The position numbers and the translations under genes are program-made. From the NCBI GenBank assembly GCA_030867875.1, contig JAOWCC010001589.1:149331745-149395744 (forward strand): 64,000 nucleotides of DNA, written 5' to 3'. Of the stretch, positions 46,607 to 56,014 are shown piece by piece. The notes under the pieces were generated by a model. It was not told the DNA's origin and did not search any database. It was given only the letters and a program-made list of their open reading frames with translations. How positions within the stretch are numbered: position 1 is the stretch's first letter; every line of letters begins with the position of its first letter. The stretch comes from Actinernus sp. WN-2022. Its lineage: Eukaryota > Cnidaria > Anthozoa > Actiniaria > Actinernidae.

Positions 46607-47269
46607 ATGAGCAACGGAGAAGACCAACATCATAGTCCTAACCACGATCGGAGACATGGAATCCTGGATACAGCTACCGATATCGCTATCCAGTCTGCTA
46701 TTAGTTCTTCAATAAGTGCCTTAACGGATAACCTGACGCAAGTTATTGAGTCTAGACTAAATAGCTTCGCTAAACGTTTTTCTGAAGAGACTTGTTCGAC
46801 GGTGGAACACGCGGTCAAAAAGGCTCGCCTAGACAATTACAGTTGTAAACGTAAAGGAAACCAGCACCAATTCGACCACGCTCAACAAGTCTTAGGCCAG
46901 CTCGACGAAGCCTCTCAGGCGCTGAAGGTTAAATCTTACGAGAAAGTTAAGCGTGCATTGGAAGAAGGTACGGAGTTAGTAGTTAAGAGAATCAAAGCTA
47001 TTAAATTGGCTGATAAAAGTGAATTTGGGTGGCTAACAGTCGACGAGTACTTGTCGGACGAGTTGGCTTCGGATACCGACGACGAGAAAAGAATGTATCG
47101 TTCAGAGAGGAGAGCGGAGAAGAAGGTGAAAGATAAGAAGCGTATTCGTTTCAACCAGAAAAAAGGGAGAGCTAGTTCTGCCTTTGCATCTTCACCGAGG
47201 TATCAAGATAACAGGCCAGCTTATCGCACGGATAGCAAGCCAACGCGTCAGATTGGGCCTTGTTTCAAG
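46607..47269 (+). CDS. Element 2 gag-like protein, first part
   Basis: ATG at 46607, four bases after the left repeat. Acidic-basic N-terminus, a helical stretch (SAISSSISALTDNLTQVIES), then HAQQVLGQLDEASQALKVKS and the family signature LADKSEFGWLTVDEYLSDEL followed by DTDDEKRMYRSERRAEKK, and a basic C-terminal region. At 47258-47269 it enters a zinc knuckle (PCFK) and is interrupted. The knuckle resumes at 47654 in the same frame (CGEFGHLNATC). In DIRS elements this protein is thought to package the RNA. Confidence 0.8.
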
Positions 47270-47653
47270 ATAAGTATTTTTACTCTTGACTTATCACTGC
47301 ACTTTACAAGCTTTGTTTAACCTTCGGAATTATGCGTTGCTGACAGACCATAATCCAATATACTCAATGAATCAGGTCTATTGTCCTTATCATTTCGTAG
47401 TTAGTGCAGAATATAAAAATATCTGCGTTACGCAGTTTAGCAGGTATTTGTTTTCTGCACGTTCCATCATCGGAATGTTCATTATGCACATTGCGTTGTT
47501 CAACAGTTACGTAATAATGCGATGTGCATATGAGTATATAAGTAGCTTAACGAGTAAGTGTTCTTCCTTCGGTCTGTGAAAGCAACTGACTCCATACTTC
47601 AGTTATTTAATTTAATTTAATATAACTTTGTTATATATTTGTTCCTTATATAG
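47270..47653 (+). other. Intron-like 384-bp block splitting the gag zinc knuckle
   Basis: Removal joins codon AAG (Lys) to TGC (Cys) and restores CFKCGEFGHLNATC, a CX2CX4HX4C knuckle. The block starts ATAAGT (one base from a GTAAGT donor) and ends in a T-rich tract plus TATATAG, an acceptor-like end. It contains the 87-bp and 202-bp terminal repeats of element 2 joined at AGAA (47408-47411). Confidence 0.65.
47325..47613 (+). repeat. Element 2 right-end/left-end junction (B1-A2)
   Basis: 87-bp copy of the right end (47325-47411) directly followed by the 202-bp copy of the left end (47412-47613). This is the sequence expected at the closure of a circular intermediate. Confidence 0.85.
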
Positions 47654-48725
47654 TGCGGAGAGTTTGGACACTTAAATGCCACATGTAGAAGAACCACTAC
47701 TACTGCCAGGAGTAATGGCCGCCGCCTTTGACTAGAAGCTGATTCGTCGACCGTGGAAGATTCACAAAGTCAAGTTGAGTGTAACTTAGACTTGTTCCAT
47801 TCTTGTGATTGTGACGAATTCAGTGTTAGTAACACTAGTCAAGGTGTTAAAGGTCGTTTGATGGCCTCTGTGAATGAATGGCTCGGATTCGTAATTAATA
47901 CCATTTCAACGAAGTTCCAGATACCTGAAAAGAAAGTTTCCAAGCTTAAGAGTCTTTTAGATGCAGCAATACGAGACGGCCATTCGACATTCCGAGATTT
48001 AGCCAAGATTGCAGGCTATATTATATCAGTGGCTTTAGCAGTCGGTCCGATTTCTCGTCTTTTTACAAGGCAGATGTACCTTTCTATCGAATCTAGATCA
48101 GCATGGGGCCATACCTTGCATTTTTCACCAAGTCTCTTAGAAGAGCTAAAATTTTGGTATCAGAACATTGACTCGCTGAACGGCTATTCTCTTAGACCTC
48201 CACCCGGGGCCCATACAATCATATTTACTGATGCTAGTGACATAGCATTTGGAGGATTTTCGGCTTCATTAGACGGTACGTAGTTAGCGGCATGTGGACA
48301 ACTGATGATATTGGCCAAAGCTCGACATATCGAGAACTGAAAGCTATTTATAACGTATTGTTATCTTACGTCAAACAGTTGCAACACACAAGAGTTAAGT
48401 GTTTACAAACAACCAAGGCGCCGCTAATATAGTTTCTATCGGAAGCTCCAAGGTTGAGATCCAGTCGCTCGCCTTGGATATTTTTTATCTTTGCTTAGCG
48501 AACGGTATTGTTCTTGAAGCGCAGTGGATCCCTAGATCTTGCAATGACAGAGCAGATCTTCTCAGTAGGTTCATCGATAAGGACGACTGGTCCGTCAATC
48601 CATATGTGTTCCGAGTGATAGATGCGAAATGGGGTCCCCACACTTTCGACCTTTTTTCGGCGTATTACAACGCGCAACTCGCAAGATTTAATTCTAATTT
48701 GCGTTTCCGGGTTGCAGCGGAGTAG
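47654..48725 (+). pseudogene. Element 2 pol: deleted RT, RNase H
   Basis: Continues gag in frame, with an in-frame TGA near 47728. After GVKGRL (start of the RT domain in DIRS elements) the text jumps to NEWLGFVINTISTKFQIPEK, so the RT fingers and palm with YxDD, roughly 200 residues, are deleted. Then RNase H: HTIIFTDASDIAFGGF with its first Asp, a stop at 48281-48283, STYRELKAIYN in another frame, FTNNQGAANI (Asn where TDNQ is usual), EAQWIPRSCNDRADLLSRF and DAKWGPHTFDLFSAYYN. Cannot encode an active RT. Confidence 0.82.
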
Positions 48726-49298
48726 ACGCCCTGGCTCAAGATTGCGGTGACGAAAATAATTGGATTTGTCCACCAGTAAATCTTGTAGTTCAATCAGTTC
48801 GAGCTCTCGTGTCCTGCTCTGGACACGGTACTTTGATTGTTCCTGAATGGCCATCGGCTTATATTTGGCCTTTTTTTTTTTTTTGCATAGCAGTTCAACT
48901 CAATTTCAGACGTTCGTTAAAGAGGTATTCGTGCTCCCTAGGATCAACGATCTGTTGTTAGAAGGTCAAGGATAGAGACAAACTTACCAGACCCATCCCT
49001 CCGTATTCTGCGTTTGCCCGAGATTTAACATGCTAGCTCTTCGGCTATTATTCCGGCTTATAGTACGCGGTACCGTGACTTTACGCAATTTAGGTACCTT
49101 TTTTAGTACGAATTTCACCAATTTTGGCGCGTTACTTCACGCTAGCTGTCGCCTTCCGACATACCACTTAGATGCGTTATATCGGCTATTTAAGTGTGAA
49201 AACTATATTTACGTTTTTACATACGGTCACACCTTTTAGGTGAGTACTACTGATCGGCCATTTTAACGATTCATCATTGGATGTGTAAATTGCTATTG
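48726..49298. other. RNase H to array spacer of element 2
   Basis: Continuation of pol C-terminal text near 48740-48850 (a VQSVRALVSCSGHGTLIVPEWPSAYIWP-like reading, broken), then unrecognised sequence. Degenerate CACCTTTTAGGTG-like units begin near 49229, leading into the tandem array. Confidence 0.5.
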
Positions 49299-50282
49299 CC
49301 TACGGCTGCACCACTTAGGTGCGTAGTATTGGCCATTGTTTATGATGTCACCATTTAGGTGTGTAAATTGTTATTGCCTACGGCTGCACCACTTAGGTGC
49401 GTAGTATTGGCCATTGTTTATGATGTCACCATTTAGGTGTGTAAATTGTTATTGCCTACGGCTGCACCACTTAGGTGCGTAGGATTGGCCATTGTTTATG
49501 ATGTCACCATTTAGGTGTGTAAATTGTTATTGCCTACGGCTGCACCACTCAGGTGCGTAGTATTGGCCATTGTTTATGATGTCACCATTTAGGTGTGTAA
49601 ATTGTTATTGCCAAAGGCAGCACCACTTAGGTGCGTAGTATTGGCCATTGTTTATGATGTCACCATTTAGGTGTGTAAATTGTTATTGCCTAGGCAGCAC
49701 CACTTACAATGTAAGTGCGTAGTATCGGCCATTGTTTATGATGTCACCATTTAGGTGTGTAAATTGTTATTGCCAAAGGCAGCACCACTTAGGTGCGTAG
49801 TATCGGCCATTGTTTATGATGTCACCATTTAGGTGTGTAAATTGTTATTGCCAAAGGCAGCACCACTTAGGTGCGTAGTATCGGCCATTGTTTATGATGT
49901 CACCATTTAGGTGTGTAAATTGTTATTGCCTACGGCAGCACCACTTAGGTGCGTAGTATCGGCCATTGTTTATGATGTCACCATTTAGGTGTGTAAATTG
50001 TTATTGCCAAGGCAGCACCACTTAGGTGCGTAGTATTGGCCATTGTTTATGATGTCACCATTTAGGTGTGTAAATTGTTATTGCCTACGGCTGCACCACT
50101 TAGGTGCGTAGTATCGGCCATTGTTTATGATGTCACCATTTAGGTGTGTAAATTGTTATTGCCTACGGCTGCACCACTTAGGTGTAAATTGTTATTGCCT
50201 ACGGCTGCTGCGTAGTATCGACCATTGTTTATGATTCACCATTTAGGTGTGTAAATTGTTATTGCCTACGGCTGCACCACTT
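49299..50282. repeat. 78-bp tandem array, about 12.6 copies
   Basis: Unit CCTACGGCTGCACCACTTAGGTGCG... with two related half-units, one centred on CACCACTTAGGTGCGTAG and one on CACCATTTAGGTGTGTAAA. Copies differ by few bases; one has a small insertion near 49700 and one is scrambled near 50175-50215. All three + frames contain TAG stops, so it is noncoding. It ends exactly at the recombinase ORF. Confidence 0.92.
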
Positions 50283-50286
50283 AGAC

Positions 50287-51303
50287 GTGTTACAATCCGG
50301 AATCTGGAACGAAACGACGTTCTTGGTAGATCCATCTTTGCGGAGCAAGGTCAAAGACCTTTTTGAATTACAGTTAGACTCCAAAGCTTCATCCACGGTT
50401 CAGAAGTACGGAGTTGGCTGGTCTAGATGGCGTACATGGGCTACATCCAAGTTGGGCGTTCCAGTTATTCCTGCAAAGCCTCTACACATAGCACTTTTTA
50501 TTACAGAACTTTCTCAACTTGCAGTCCAAAAAGGGACAGGGATATCTTCTATAGAATCTGTTGTCTATAGTATTAGATGGGGTCACAATTTAGCTGGATT
50601 CGAGCAGCTTCCAACTAATCACCCCTTAGTCAAATCAACCTTAGAAGGCGCAAGGAGAAAGCTTGCTCGTCCCATACAGCCTAAGGAACCCCTTACGAGA
50701 GAGACAGTAGAGTGCATCGCACAGCATTACGCTACCTGCAATTCCCTCGCTGGCATTCGTTTTTTATTCGTACTCTTGTTAGGCTACGCTGGGTTTTTTC
50801 GTATCAACGAAATCCAAAATTTAGTACTGAAAGATGTAGTTATCTACGATGAACATATGTCTGTGTACATTTCTAAGCGCAAAAACGATCAGTACAGGGA
50901 AGGACACACCTCTTTATTAGCTAGGTCTGGGAAGATTACATGTCCCGTATCTATTACGGAGAGGTTAATCCAGCTTTTACCGGCTCAACCTAGTCCATGT
51001 TTACCAATTGTTAGGCGCATCGTTAAATCTAAGTCTCGAGAGTATTTTCATGGAAGTAAAGGTATATCTTATACTACCCTTCGGGACGAATTCAAGAAAC
51101 ATGTTAAACCCTTTGTAAGCGATATTGCTAATTATGGCACACATAGCATCAAATCAGGCGCTGCCTCCAATCCTGCATGCAGGAATATAAGCGGCAATTT
51201 ATTGGATATGCACGCTGGCTGGAGGTGTGGCTCTACTAAGTACAGATACATCAAGCATACAGATAGTGATCGTTTAGCGGTTTCTAAGGCAATCGGCCTA
51301 TAA
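50287..51303 (+). CDS. Element 2 tyrosine recombinase (intact, 338 aa)
   Basis: Opens with WNETTFLVDPSLRSKVKDLF, a SAM-like core-binding domain (TVQKYGVGWSRWRTWATSKL), then the catalytic domain: first Arg in LLGYAGFFRINEIQNL, a conserved Lys region (KRKNDQYREG), the box THSIKSGAAS (codons 51142-51153 for H-S-I-K), a His in MHAGWRC and the nucleophile Tyr candidate in YRYIKH near the end. The second Arg of the canonical Arg-His-Arg-Tyr set is Lys here. The start is uncertain: the in-frame ATG given is inside the last array unit and LDVLQSG precedes it. Would integrate circular element DNA. The only undamaged enzyme ORF in the cluster. Confidence 0.88.
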   Translation: MLQSGIWNETTFLVDPSLRSKVKDLFELQLDSKASSTVQKYGVGWSRWRTWATSKLGVPVIPAKPLHIALFITELSQLAVQKGTGISSIESVVYSIRWGHNLAGFEQLPTNHPLVKSTLEGARRKLARPIQPKEPLTRETVECIAQHYATCNSLAGIRFLFVLLLGYAGFFRINEIQNLVLKDVVIYDEHMSVYISKRKNDQYREGHTSLLARSGKITCPVSITERLIQLLPAQPSPCLPIVRRIVKSKSREYFHGSKGISYTTLRDEFKKHVKPFVSDIANYGTHSIKSGAASNPACRNISGNLLDMHAGWRCGSTKYRYIKHTDSDRLAVSKAIGL

Positions 51304-51540
51304 TTATATTAATTGTACGCATAAAACCGCTAAATTAAAGTTCTGTCGGGGGACAACAGCTGTGCCTTGGCCCCGACCCAGATTTCCTTCTATTACCTTT
51401 GTATTTTCCCCAAGTGGTTTTTAGAAGGTTGGAGGTTTTTTCTGGCCTCCCTGGTACAGCTGGAAATATTTAAGTCAATTGTAACATGTCAATACAATAA
51501 TTGTATTTTATTATTTAATTTATGTAATTCCTGTAATAAA

Positions 51541-51627
51541 CGGAATTATGCGTTGCTGACAGACCATAATCCAATATACTCAATGAATCAGGTCTATTGT
51601 CCTTATCATTTCGTAGTTAGTGCAGAA
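51541..51627 (+). repeat. Element 2 right repeat, terminal copy
   Basis: 87 bp beginning CGGAATTATGCGTTGCTGAC, matching 47325-47411, ending in the AGAA core at 51624-51627; beyond it B2 of element 3 resumes. Confidence 0.88.
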
Positions 51628-52026
51628 CACAATGATGTGGAGGGTAGCCGTCTGTCTAGCACGCATTTATTAATGTAAGAATGGTCTAGTTACAAGCTAT
51701 TACTAGGGTGAACACCGTGTACGCACACGTATATCAGTCACAACAGTAATATAAAGAATGGTCTGTAAGGTATCATGTAAAAGGTATAATAACTAAGTAC
51801 TGTTTTAGTGGGAAGACTGCCGGACACGAAAAACCAGGGAAAAATTTACCCGCCTTGCTGCAGGAAAAAAACCTGGAAACGTGTTCGTCAACCCAGTGCA
51901 TGCCTGCCCGGAAAAACTCCTGGAGGTTAAGAGTTGAAACAAAATCTATTAGACGCCCCCACCCCCCAAAAAAATCTGATGAGTATTATGACAACTGGAA
52001 AAATGATGAGTATTATGACAACGGGA
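51628..52026 (-). repeat. B2 remainder of element 3 and unmatched spacer
   Basis: 51628-51665 matches 52237-52262 (CACAATGATGTGGAGGGTAG and a decayed GCACGCAT). 51666-52026 has no partner in B1; it includes a short direct repeat GATGAGTATTATGACAAC (about 51978 and 52004). Confidence 0.6.
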
Positions 52027-52174
52027 AAACGAACCCGAGAGCACAACGTCTCGAGGGTTAGCTGGAAAGCGTCAAGTGGCGTGAACAACGTCTAGGAGTG
52101 ATTTAAGTATGCTCTATGGAACCCAAGGGACCGGGGCGTACAACGCACCTCATTAGCAGCTAAAAGAAATACAT
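52027..52174 (-). repeat. Element 3 A2 repeat
   Basis: 148 bp matching 57511-57658 at all but a handful of positions. Ends AAATACAT against B1 at 52175. Confidence 0.88.
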
Positions 52175-52262
52175 TTCTATTCTCTTTCACTTCGTTCAGC
52201 CGAATAGAAAATATTTATATTTGTAAGCAATGAGAACACAATGATGTGGAGGGTAGCCGTCC
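52175..52262 (-). repeat. Element 3 B1 repeat (empty-target form)
   Basis: Carries TTCTATTCTCTTT, the 47-bp GTTCAGCCGAATAG segment and CACAATGATGTGG without interruption, the state of B before element 2 and the MITE inserted. The AGAA core is at 52233-52236. Confidence 0.82.
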
Positions 52263-52370
52263 AGCGCGCATCAAGAATACAAAGCGTGGGAGAAGATTAA
52301 AAATGTGGCTAAATCCGTAACCGTGAATGACTGAGTGGAAACAGATTCGATTGAATTAACAAAAACTAAG

Positions 52371-52985
52371 CTAAATGTCTAAATTAAGTGTAACTAATAA
52401 CTGGTGTTTAATGTCTTCTCTGCAATAAATATTTTTGATTCTCTCTGTTTTCCACCGCCCATGCTTTTTGATAACGCGGTCAGGCAAATCATTGTTGGCA
52501 GCTGCAGTTGCCCCACCAATTCTTAGGGAATGGAGACCAAGGCGGGAAGTATCCAGACCAAGCATCCTGAACTTTTGGAGCAAAACTTCTCTGGCCCTAC
52601 AATAAGAAAGCTTGGAACCTGAGCGGAGAGAATATGTATTGTTTTTGTGTGCTATAAGTGATGTAAACACTAACTCTTTAGAAGTAATATCTTCCTTAGC
52701 CATGGTGGCGTATCTCTTAAGCATTTCAAAGGGGCAGGTAAGATTACCAGTTCTAGCAATAAGCCTTGTACAATCCGATCGAAACTGATCGGTCTTACTC
52801 TTGGGAATGAATAACGAAAAATATGATTCTTCAAAATGAATATCGCACCACCTAATGTTACACAGCTCATTAAAGCGGAGCAAACCCGCAAAACAAACTA
52901 AACAGAAACAAACATCTCTGATATCAGAAAGAGTAGCAGAGGGACTAGCAAAACGAGAAACTAAACTTCTTAAGTGTACAGGCAG
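52371..52985 (-). pseudogene. Element 3 tyrosine recombinase, catalytic domain
   Basis: From 52985 leftwards: LPVHLRSLVSRFASPSATLS, first Arg in FAGLLRFNELCNI, KSKTDQFRSDCTRLIARTG, the box LHSLRIGGAT, then VIKKHGRWKTE and Tyr in NIYCRED, and a stop at 52371. All four Arg-His-Arg-Tyr positions are present, with Trp after HGR. Separated from its N-terminal domain (53304-53690) by a LINE insertion. Confidence 0.87.
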
Positions 52986-53303
52986 GATAATAATAATAAT
53001 AATAATAATAATAATATTTTGACAGGAAAGCTCCACTCACAATTTGTGATTTTCAGGGAGGTCCTGTATTAAAAATATATATTTCACTAATATATGGAAA
53101 ACAGAAAAGATAAATGGTTGAAATAAAATAGAAATAGAACAAGGATTATTATGAAATTAAGTTATGTGCCAGTAAGATTTAAAAATTGATAATGTAGTTG
53201 ATTGTATAACTTCAGAGTCTAAAGAGTTCCAGTCTAATAGTGCATGGTAGGTAAACTTCTGTTGTCCCCAATTCCTACGTGCGAATGGTAAATGTAGATT
53301 GTG
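52986..53303 (-). mobile_element. 5'-truncated LINE tail inside the recombinase
   Basis: Begins at 53303 with QRMHNLHLPFARRNWGQQKF and LDWNSLDSEVIQS, a LINE C-terminus ending in a stop at 53157, then a 3' UTR and a (TAA)n tail (on + 52986-53017). Recombinase text stops at SNE on one side and resumes at LPVHLR on the other. Confidence 0.8.
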
Positions 53304-53700
53304 CATGCGTTGTCGCTCATTAGAAGGCGCTGTTGACACCCTCTTGCATGCTTGTAAAACAGCTTTTAAAAAGGTACTCTCGCAAGGATTATGGATGGCA
53401 CAAGACTTATGAAAAAAGGTAATAGCGTAAAAAGCCGACTGTATGGTTGAAAAAGACAAACCGGATTGAACTAAGTTAACTAAATAAAGTGCTACATAGG
53501 TGTCACTGGCAGGAAAATACGAAACTTCAGCAAACTTGGCAGCCCAATTTTTCCACTTCTTGAACTGTGCGTGGTAGCCTTTTAATGTAGTAGGCGCATT
53601 TGAAGAGCAGAGCAGTTCTGGAAGACGCTGTGCCAGAGATTTAAGGGAAGGGCTTGTAACCTGTGTAAGCCGGCTTGTAAAGGAAAACAGAAAAAATAAT
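53304..53700 (-). pseudogene. Element 3 tyrosine recombinase, N-terminal domain
   Basis: Reads LAQRLPELLCSSNAPTTLKG, KWKNWAAKFAEVSYFPASDT, LYLVNLVQSGLSFSTIQSAF and LKAVLQACKRVSTAPSNE: the SAM-like core-binding half of a DIRS recombinase, interrupted by the LINE tail at 53303. Confidence 0.8.
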
Positions 53701-54639
53701 TTGGGAAAACGTAAACAGAGGAAGACCGCTCACAAAATAAACATCAATATTCAAAGTTTTTAACAATGCATACTTGTGTTGAAAACTATGAAGTAGACAA
53801 CAGGAAAACAATGCACATTAAAAATATTATAACAAACAATTCAAGCTATGAAGCGTAATACTTTTTTATACAGTACAACTGGGCTACAAAGCCTGGGCCC
53901 ACATCCCACAGTAAAAAACAAAACAACATGAAAATAAAAAATCAGAAAAAAAAAAAAAAAAAACACCAGGCTATCTAGCATACAGTCCTAACAGTAATTG
54001 CTGAAGAGAACATAATGAAATTGCTAGTAATTAAGGATAATCTGGTACGTAGTAATTTACGTAGTAATGGGATAAAAGTGTGACAAGACAGCATATATTC
54101 TCTTGTTTTAATCCGGAACTATGAAGTACAATATATCAAAATGCCATGAGGCATATATATTTCATGAATAATCAGTAACAACCTCTGCAAGCATCAGAAC
54201 ATCTACTTTGTAGTAGCTATAAAGCTAACAATTATATACGACTGACACGTAGACTCGTGTTAATGTCAACCACAAACTAATTACCTAATAAGAATAAATT
54301 GGATGATGGCCATTATCACTATAAAGGACGAACAGGGCCAAAGAAGATAAACTGAACCGTATACGTGCGCTATGAAGCATCGAGGCACACAACTAAAACC
54401 GGCGAAGTGAATCTAAATTCGGTGAAAATTGTATTAAAGCCTTCGCGAGCTGATCCAAAAATGTGACTCGGATCAGAAAATGTTGTGACTCTTGACACAG
54501 AGAATCTAGGTCAATCAGAAGGAAACAAAATTGGCCAGAACACAGCTGGGGGCCATTTGGGAACGACAAGAGTACCTCGAGCGCGACACGACTCTAAATG
54601 AAATATTGTGCGAGGAATTAAATAAACTGGAGGTACTAA
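53701..54639. other. RNase H to recombinase spacer of element 3
   Basis: About 0.9 kb without a recognisable ORF. A-rich patch near 53950-53965 and a small GTAGTAAT duplication near 54045-54065. No clear tandem array, unlike element 2. Confidence 0.45.
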
Positions 54640-56014
54640 CCAACTGTTGTCAACTGACCAATCGGTGCTAAAGGCGTCCACGCCCTCCGAACCCGGGCAC
54701 CCAACTTAGAGTAAAATCTAATACACTTAGCTGTGTCGCGGGACGCGAATCGATCAACCGTAAATGGACCGAATAAAGAATTAATATAGTTGAAAAAAGG
54801 AATAGAAATACACCAGTCATCGTGGTCAATAACTCGACTGAGGGAATCGTTGCTAGACCGAGGAATCCATTCAATTTCAACGATGTTGTTGTGAACCGTA
54901 CAAAACTGGAAAATATCCAAAGCTAACTGATGCAAAGGAATAGACATACTACCCTTGCGTGAAATAATGGCCGCATTTCGATTGTCAGTATATATCTTGA
55001 CCACTTACCCGCTAATTAGTTACTTGAAAGACCTCAATGCATACAAAATGGCCAACAGCTCTGGGCTGTTGCTATCTAAAGCTGATTCACTGGAAGAAAA
55101 AGCCTTGAAAAAGAGGTCAAATATTCTTCTCTGTCAACGATCTTAGCATGTCTGCCACAGGCGTAATCACTAGCATCAGAATGAACGATGACGACAGGCC
55201 TAGAATAATTAAAAAGTAATTTATTGTTAAGCCTACCACAATTAGCAAAGCAAAAAATCAATTTCGGCCAGGCATTGCCGATAGAATTGAAACTTACTCA
55301 GATCAAGGAGGGTATCCCAAGCGTCTCTTAAATTAACAACCGACTGAAGGAATCTAGACATAATCAAAGAAACATTACCGACAACAGGCGAAAGAGAAAT
55401 AATTTTACCAACAACAGAAGCAAGAAAACGAGTAGAGGTGAACGGTAGCTGAGCCTTGAAGTTACGCAGAGCAACAAATAACTTCTCGATTCTAAGCGGA
55501 GGAATGTGCAATGACCCATTGGTCATATCCCAAGAAATACCAAGCCATTCAATAGTTTGAAATGGGACCCAAGTAGATTTCTGAAAATTAGGAACTACTC
55601 CGGCTTTAATTAAATCTGAACGAATGGAGTTGTAAATTCGTTCCGCGGTGGCGAAATCTTTCTCGCAAACTGCACCGTCATCAAGATAAAGAACAATGTG
55701 GAAACCTTGTGATCGCCAAAAGGAAACAAGCGGACGAAACAATTTGGTAAAAAGATAAGGAGCAGATGAGAGTACAAACGGAAGAACGGTGAAGCAAAAA
55801 TATATATTGCAGGATCCGTCGAAACGCTATTGAAAACCCAAGTACTTCTGGTGGTAACCAGATTTCATATAGCCGTTTAAGATGGCGAACTGAAGAAAAG
55901 ATTTCCAGTCCTCTATACGGAATTTGGCTTTAGGGATACACTTGTTAACATGCCGCAGATCTAGTATAAGCCTTGCCTTACCCTCCGAATTGATTGAAAC
56001 TGATAGAGGATTAA
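54640..56014 (-). pseudogene. Element 3 reverse transcriptase and RNase H
   Basis: RT: after 56014 LSVSINSEGKARLILDLRHVNK, then (a stop and frameshift near 55830-55850) LPFVLSSAPYLFTKLFRP, and an open stretch from 55742 with HIVLYLDDGAVCE, whose YLDD is the catalytic pair, FQTIEWLGISWDM and VVGKIISLSPVVGN. RNase H: VVIVHSDASDYACG (first Asp), VKIYTDNRNAA (second Asp), VEIEWIPRSSND then SLSRVIDHDDW, and FGPFTVDRFASR. Catalytic residues are preserved but frames are broken about four times. Acts in the element's RNA-to-DNA step. Confidence 0.85.

Larger units (their letters stand above)
46401..51627 (+). mobile_element. DIRS-like element 2, nested in element 3 B2
   Basis: Starts with a 202-bp repeat (46401-46602, beginning TATAAAAATATCTGCG) and ends with an 87-bp repeat (51541-51627). 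The same two repeats are joined head-to-tail inside the element (87-bp copy 47325-47411, 202-bp copy 47412-47613). Contains gag, a deleted RT, RNase H, a tandem array and an intact tyrosine recombinase, all on +. Flanked by element-3 B2 sequence; the exchange core is AGAA. No target duplication, as expected for tyrosine-recombinase integration. Confidence 0.82.

Noticed and set aside
46396..47613. The 202-bp direct repeats considered as LTRs
   Set aside because: The repeats switch context at AGAA and pair with an 87-bp partner in split-direct-repeat order; a tyrosine recombinase, not a DDE integrase, is present, and there is no TG...CA end or short target duplication.
49229..50282. Tandem array considered as a CRISPR-like array
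   Set aside because: Repeats are contiguous 78-bp units with no unique spacers, in a eukaryotic retroelement.
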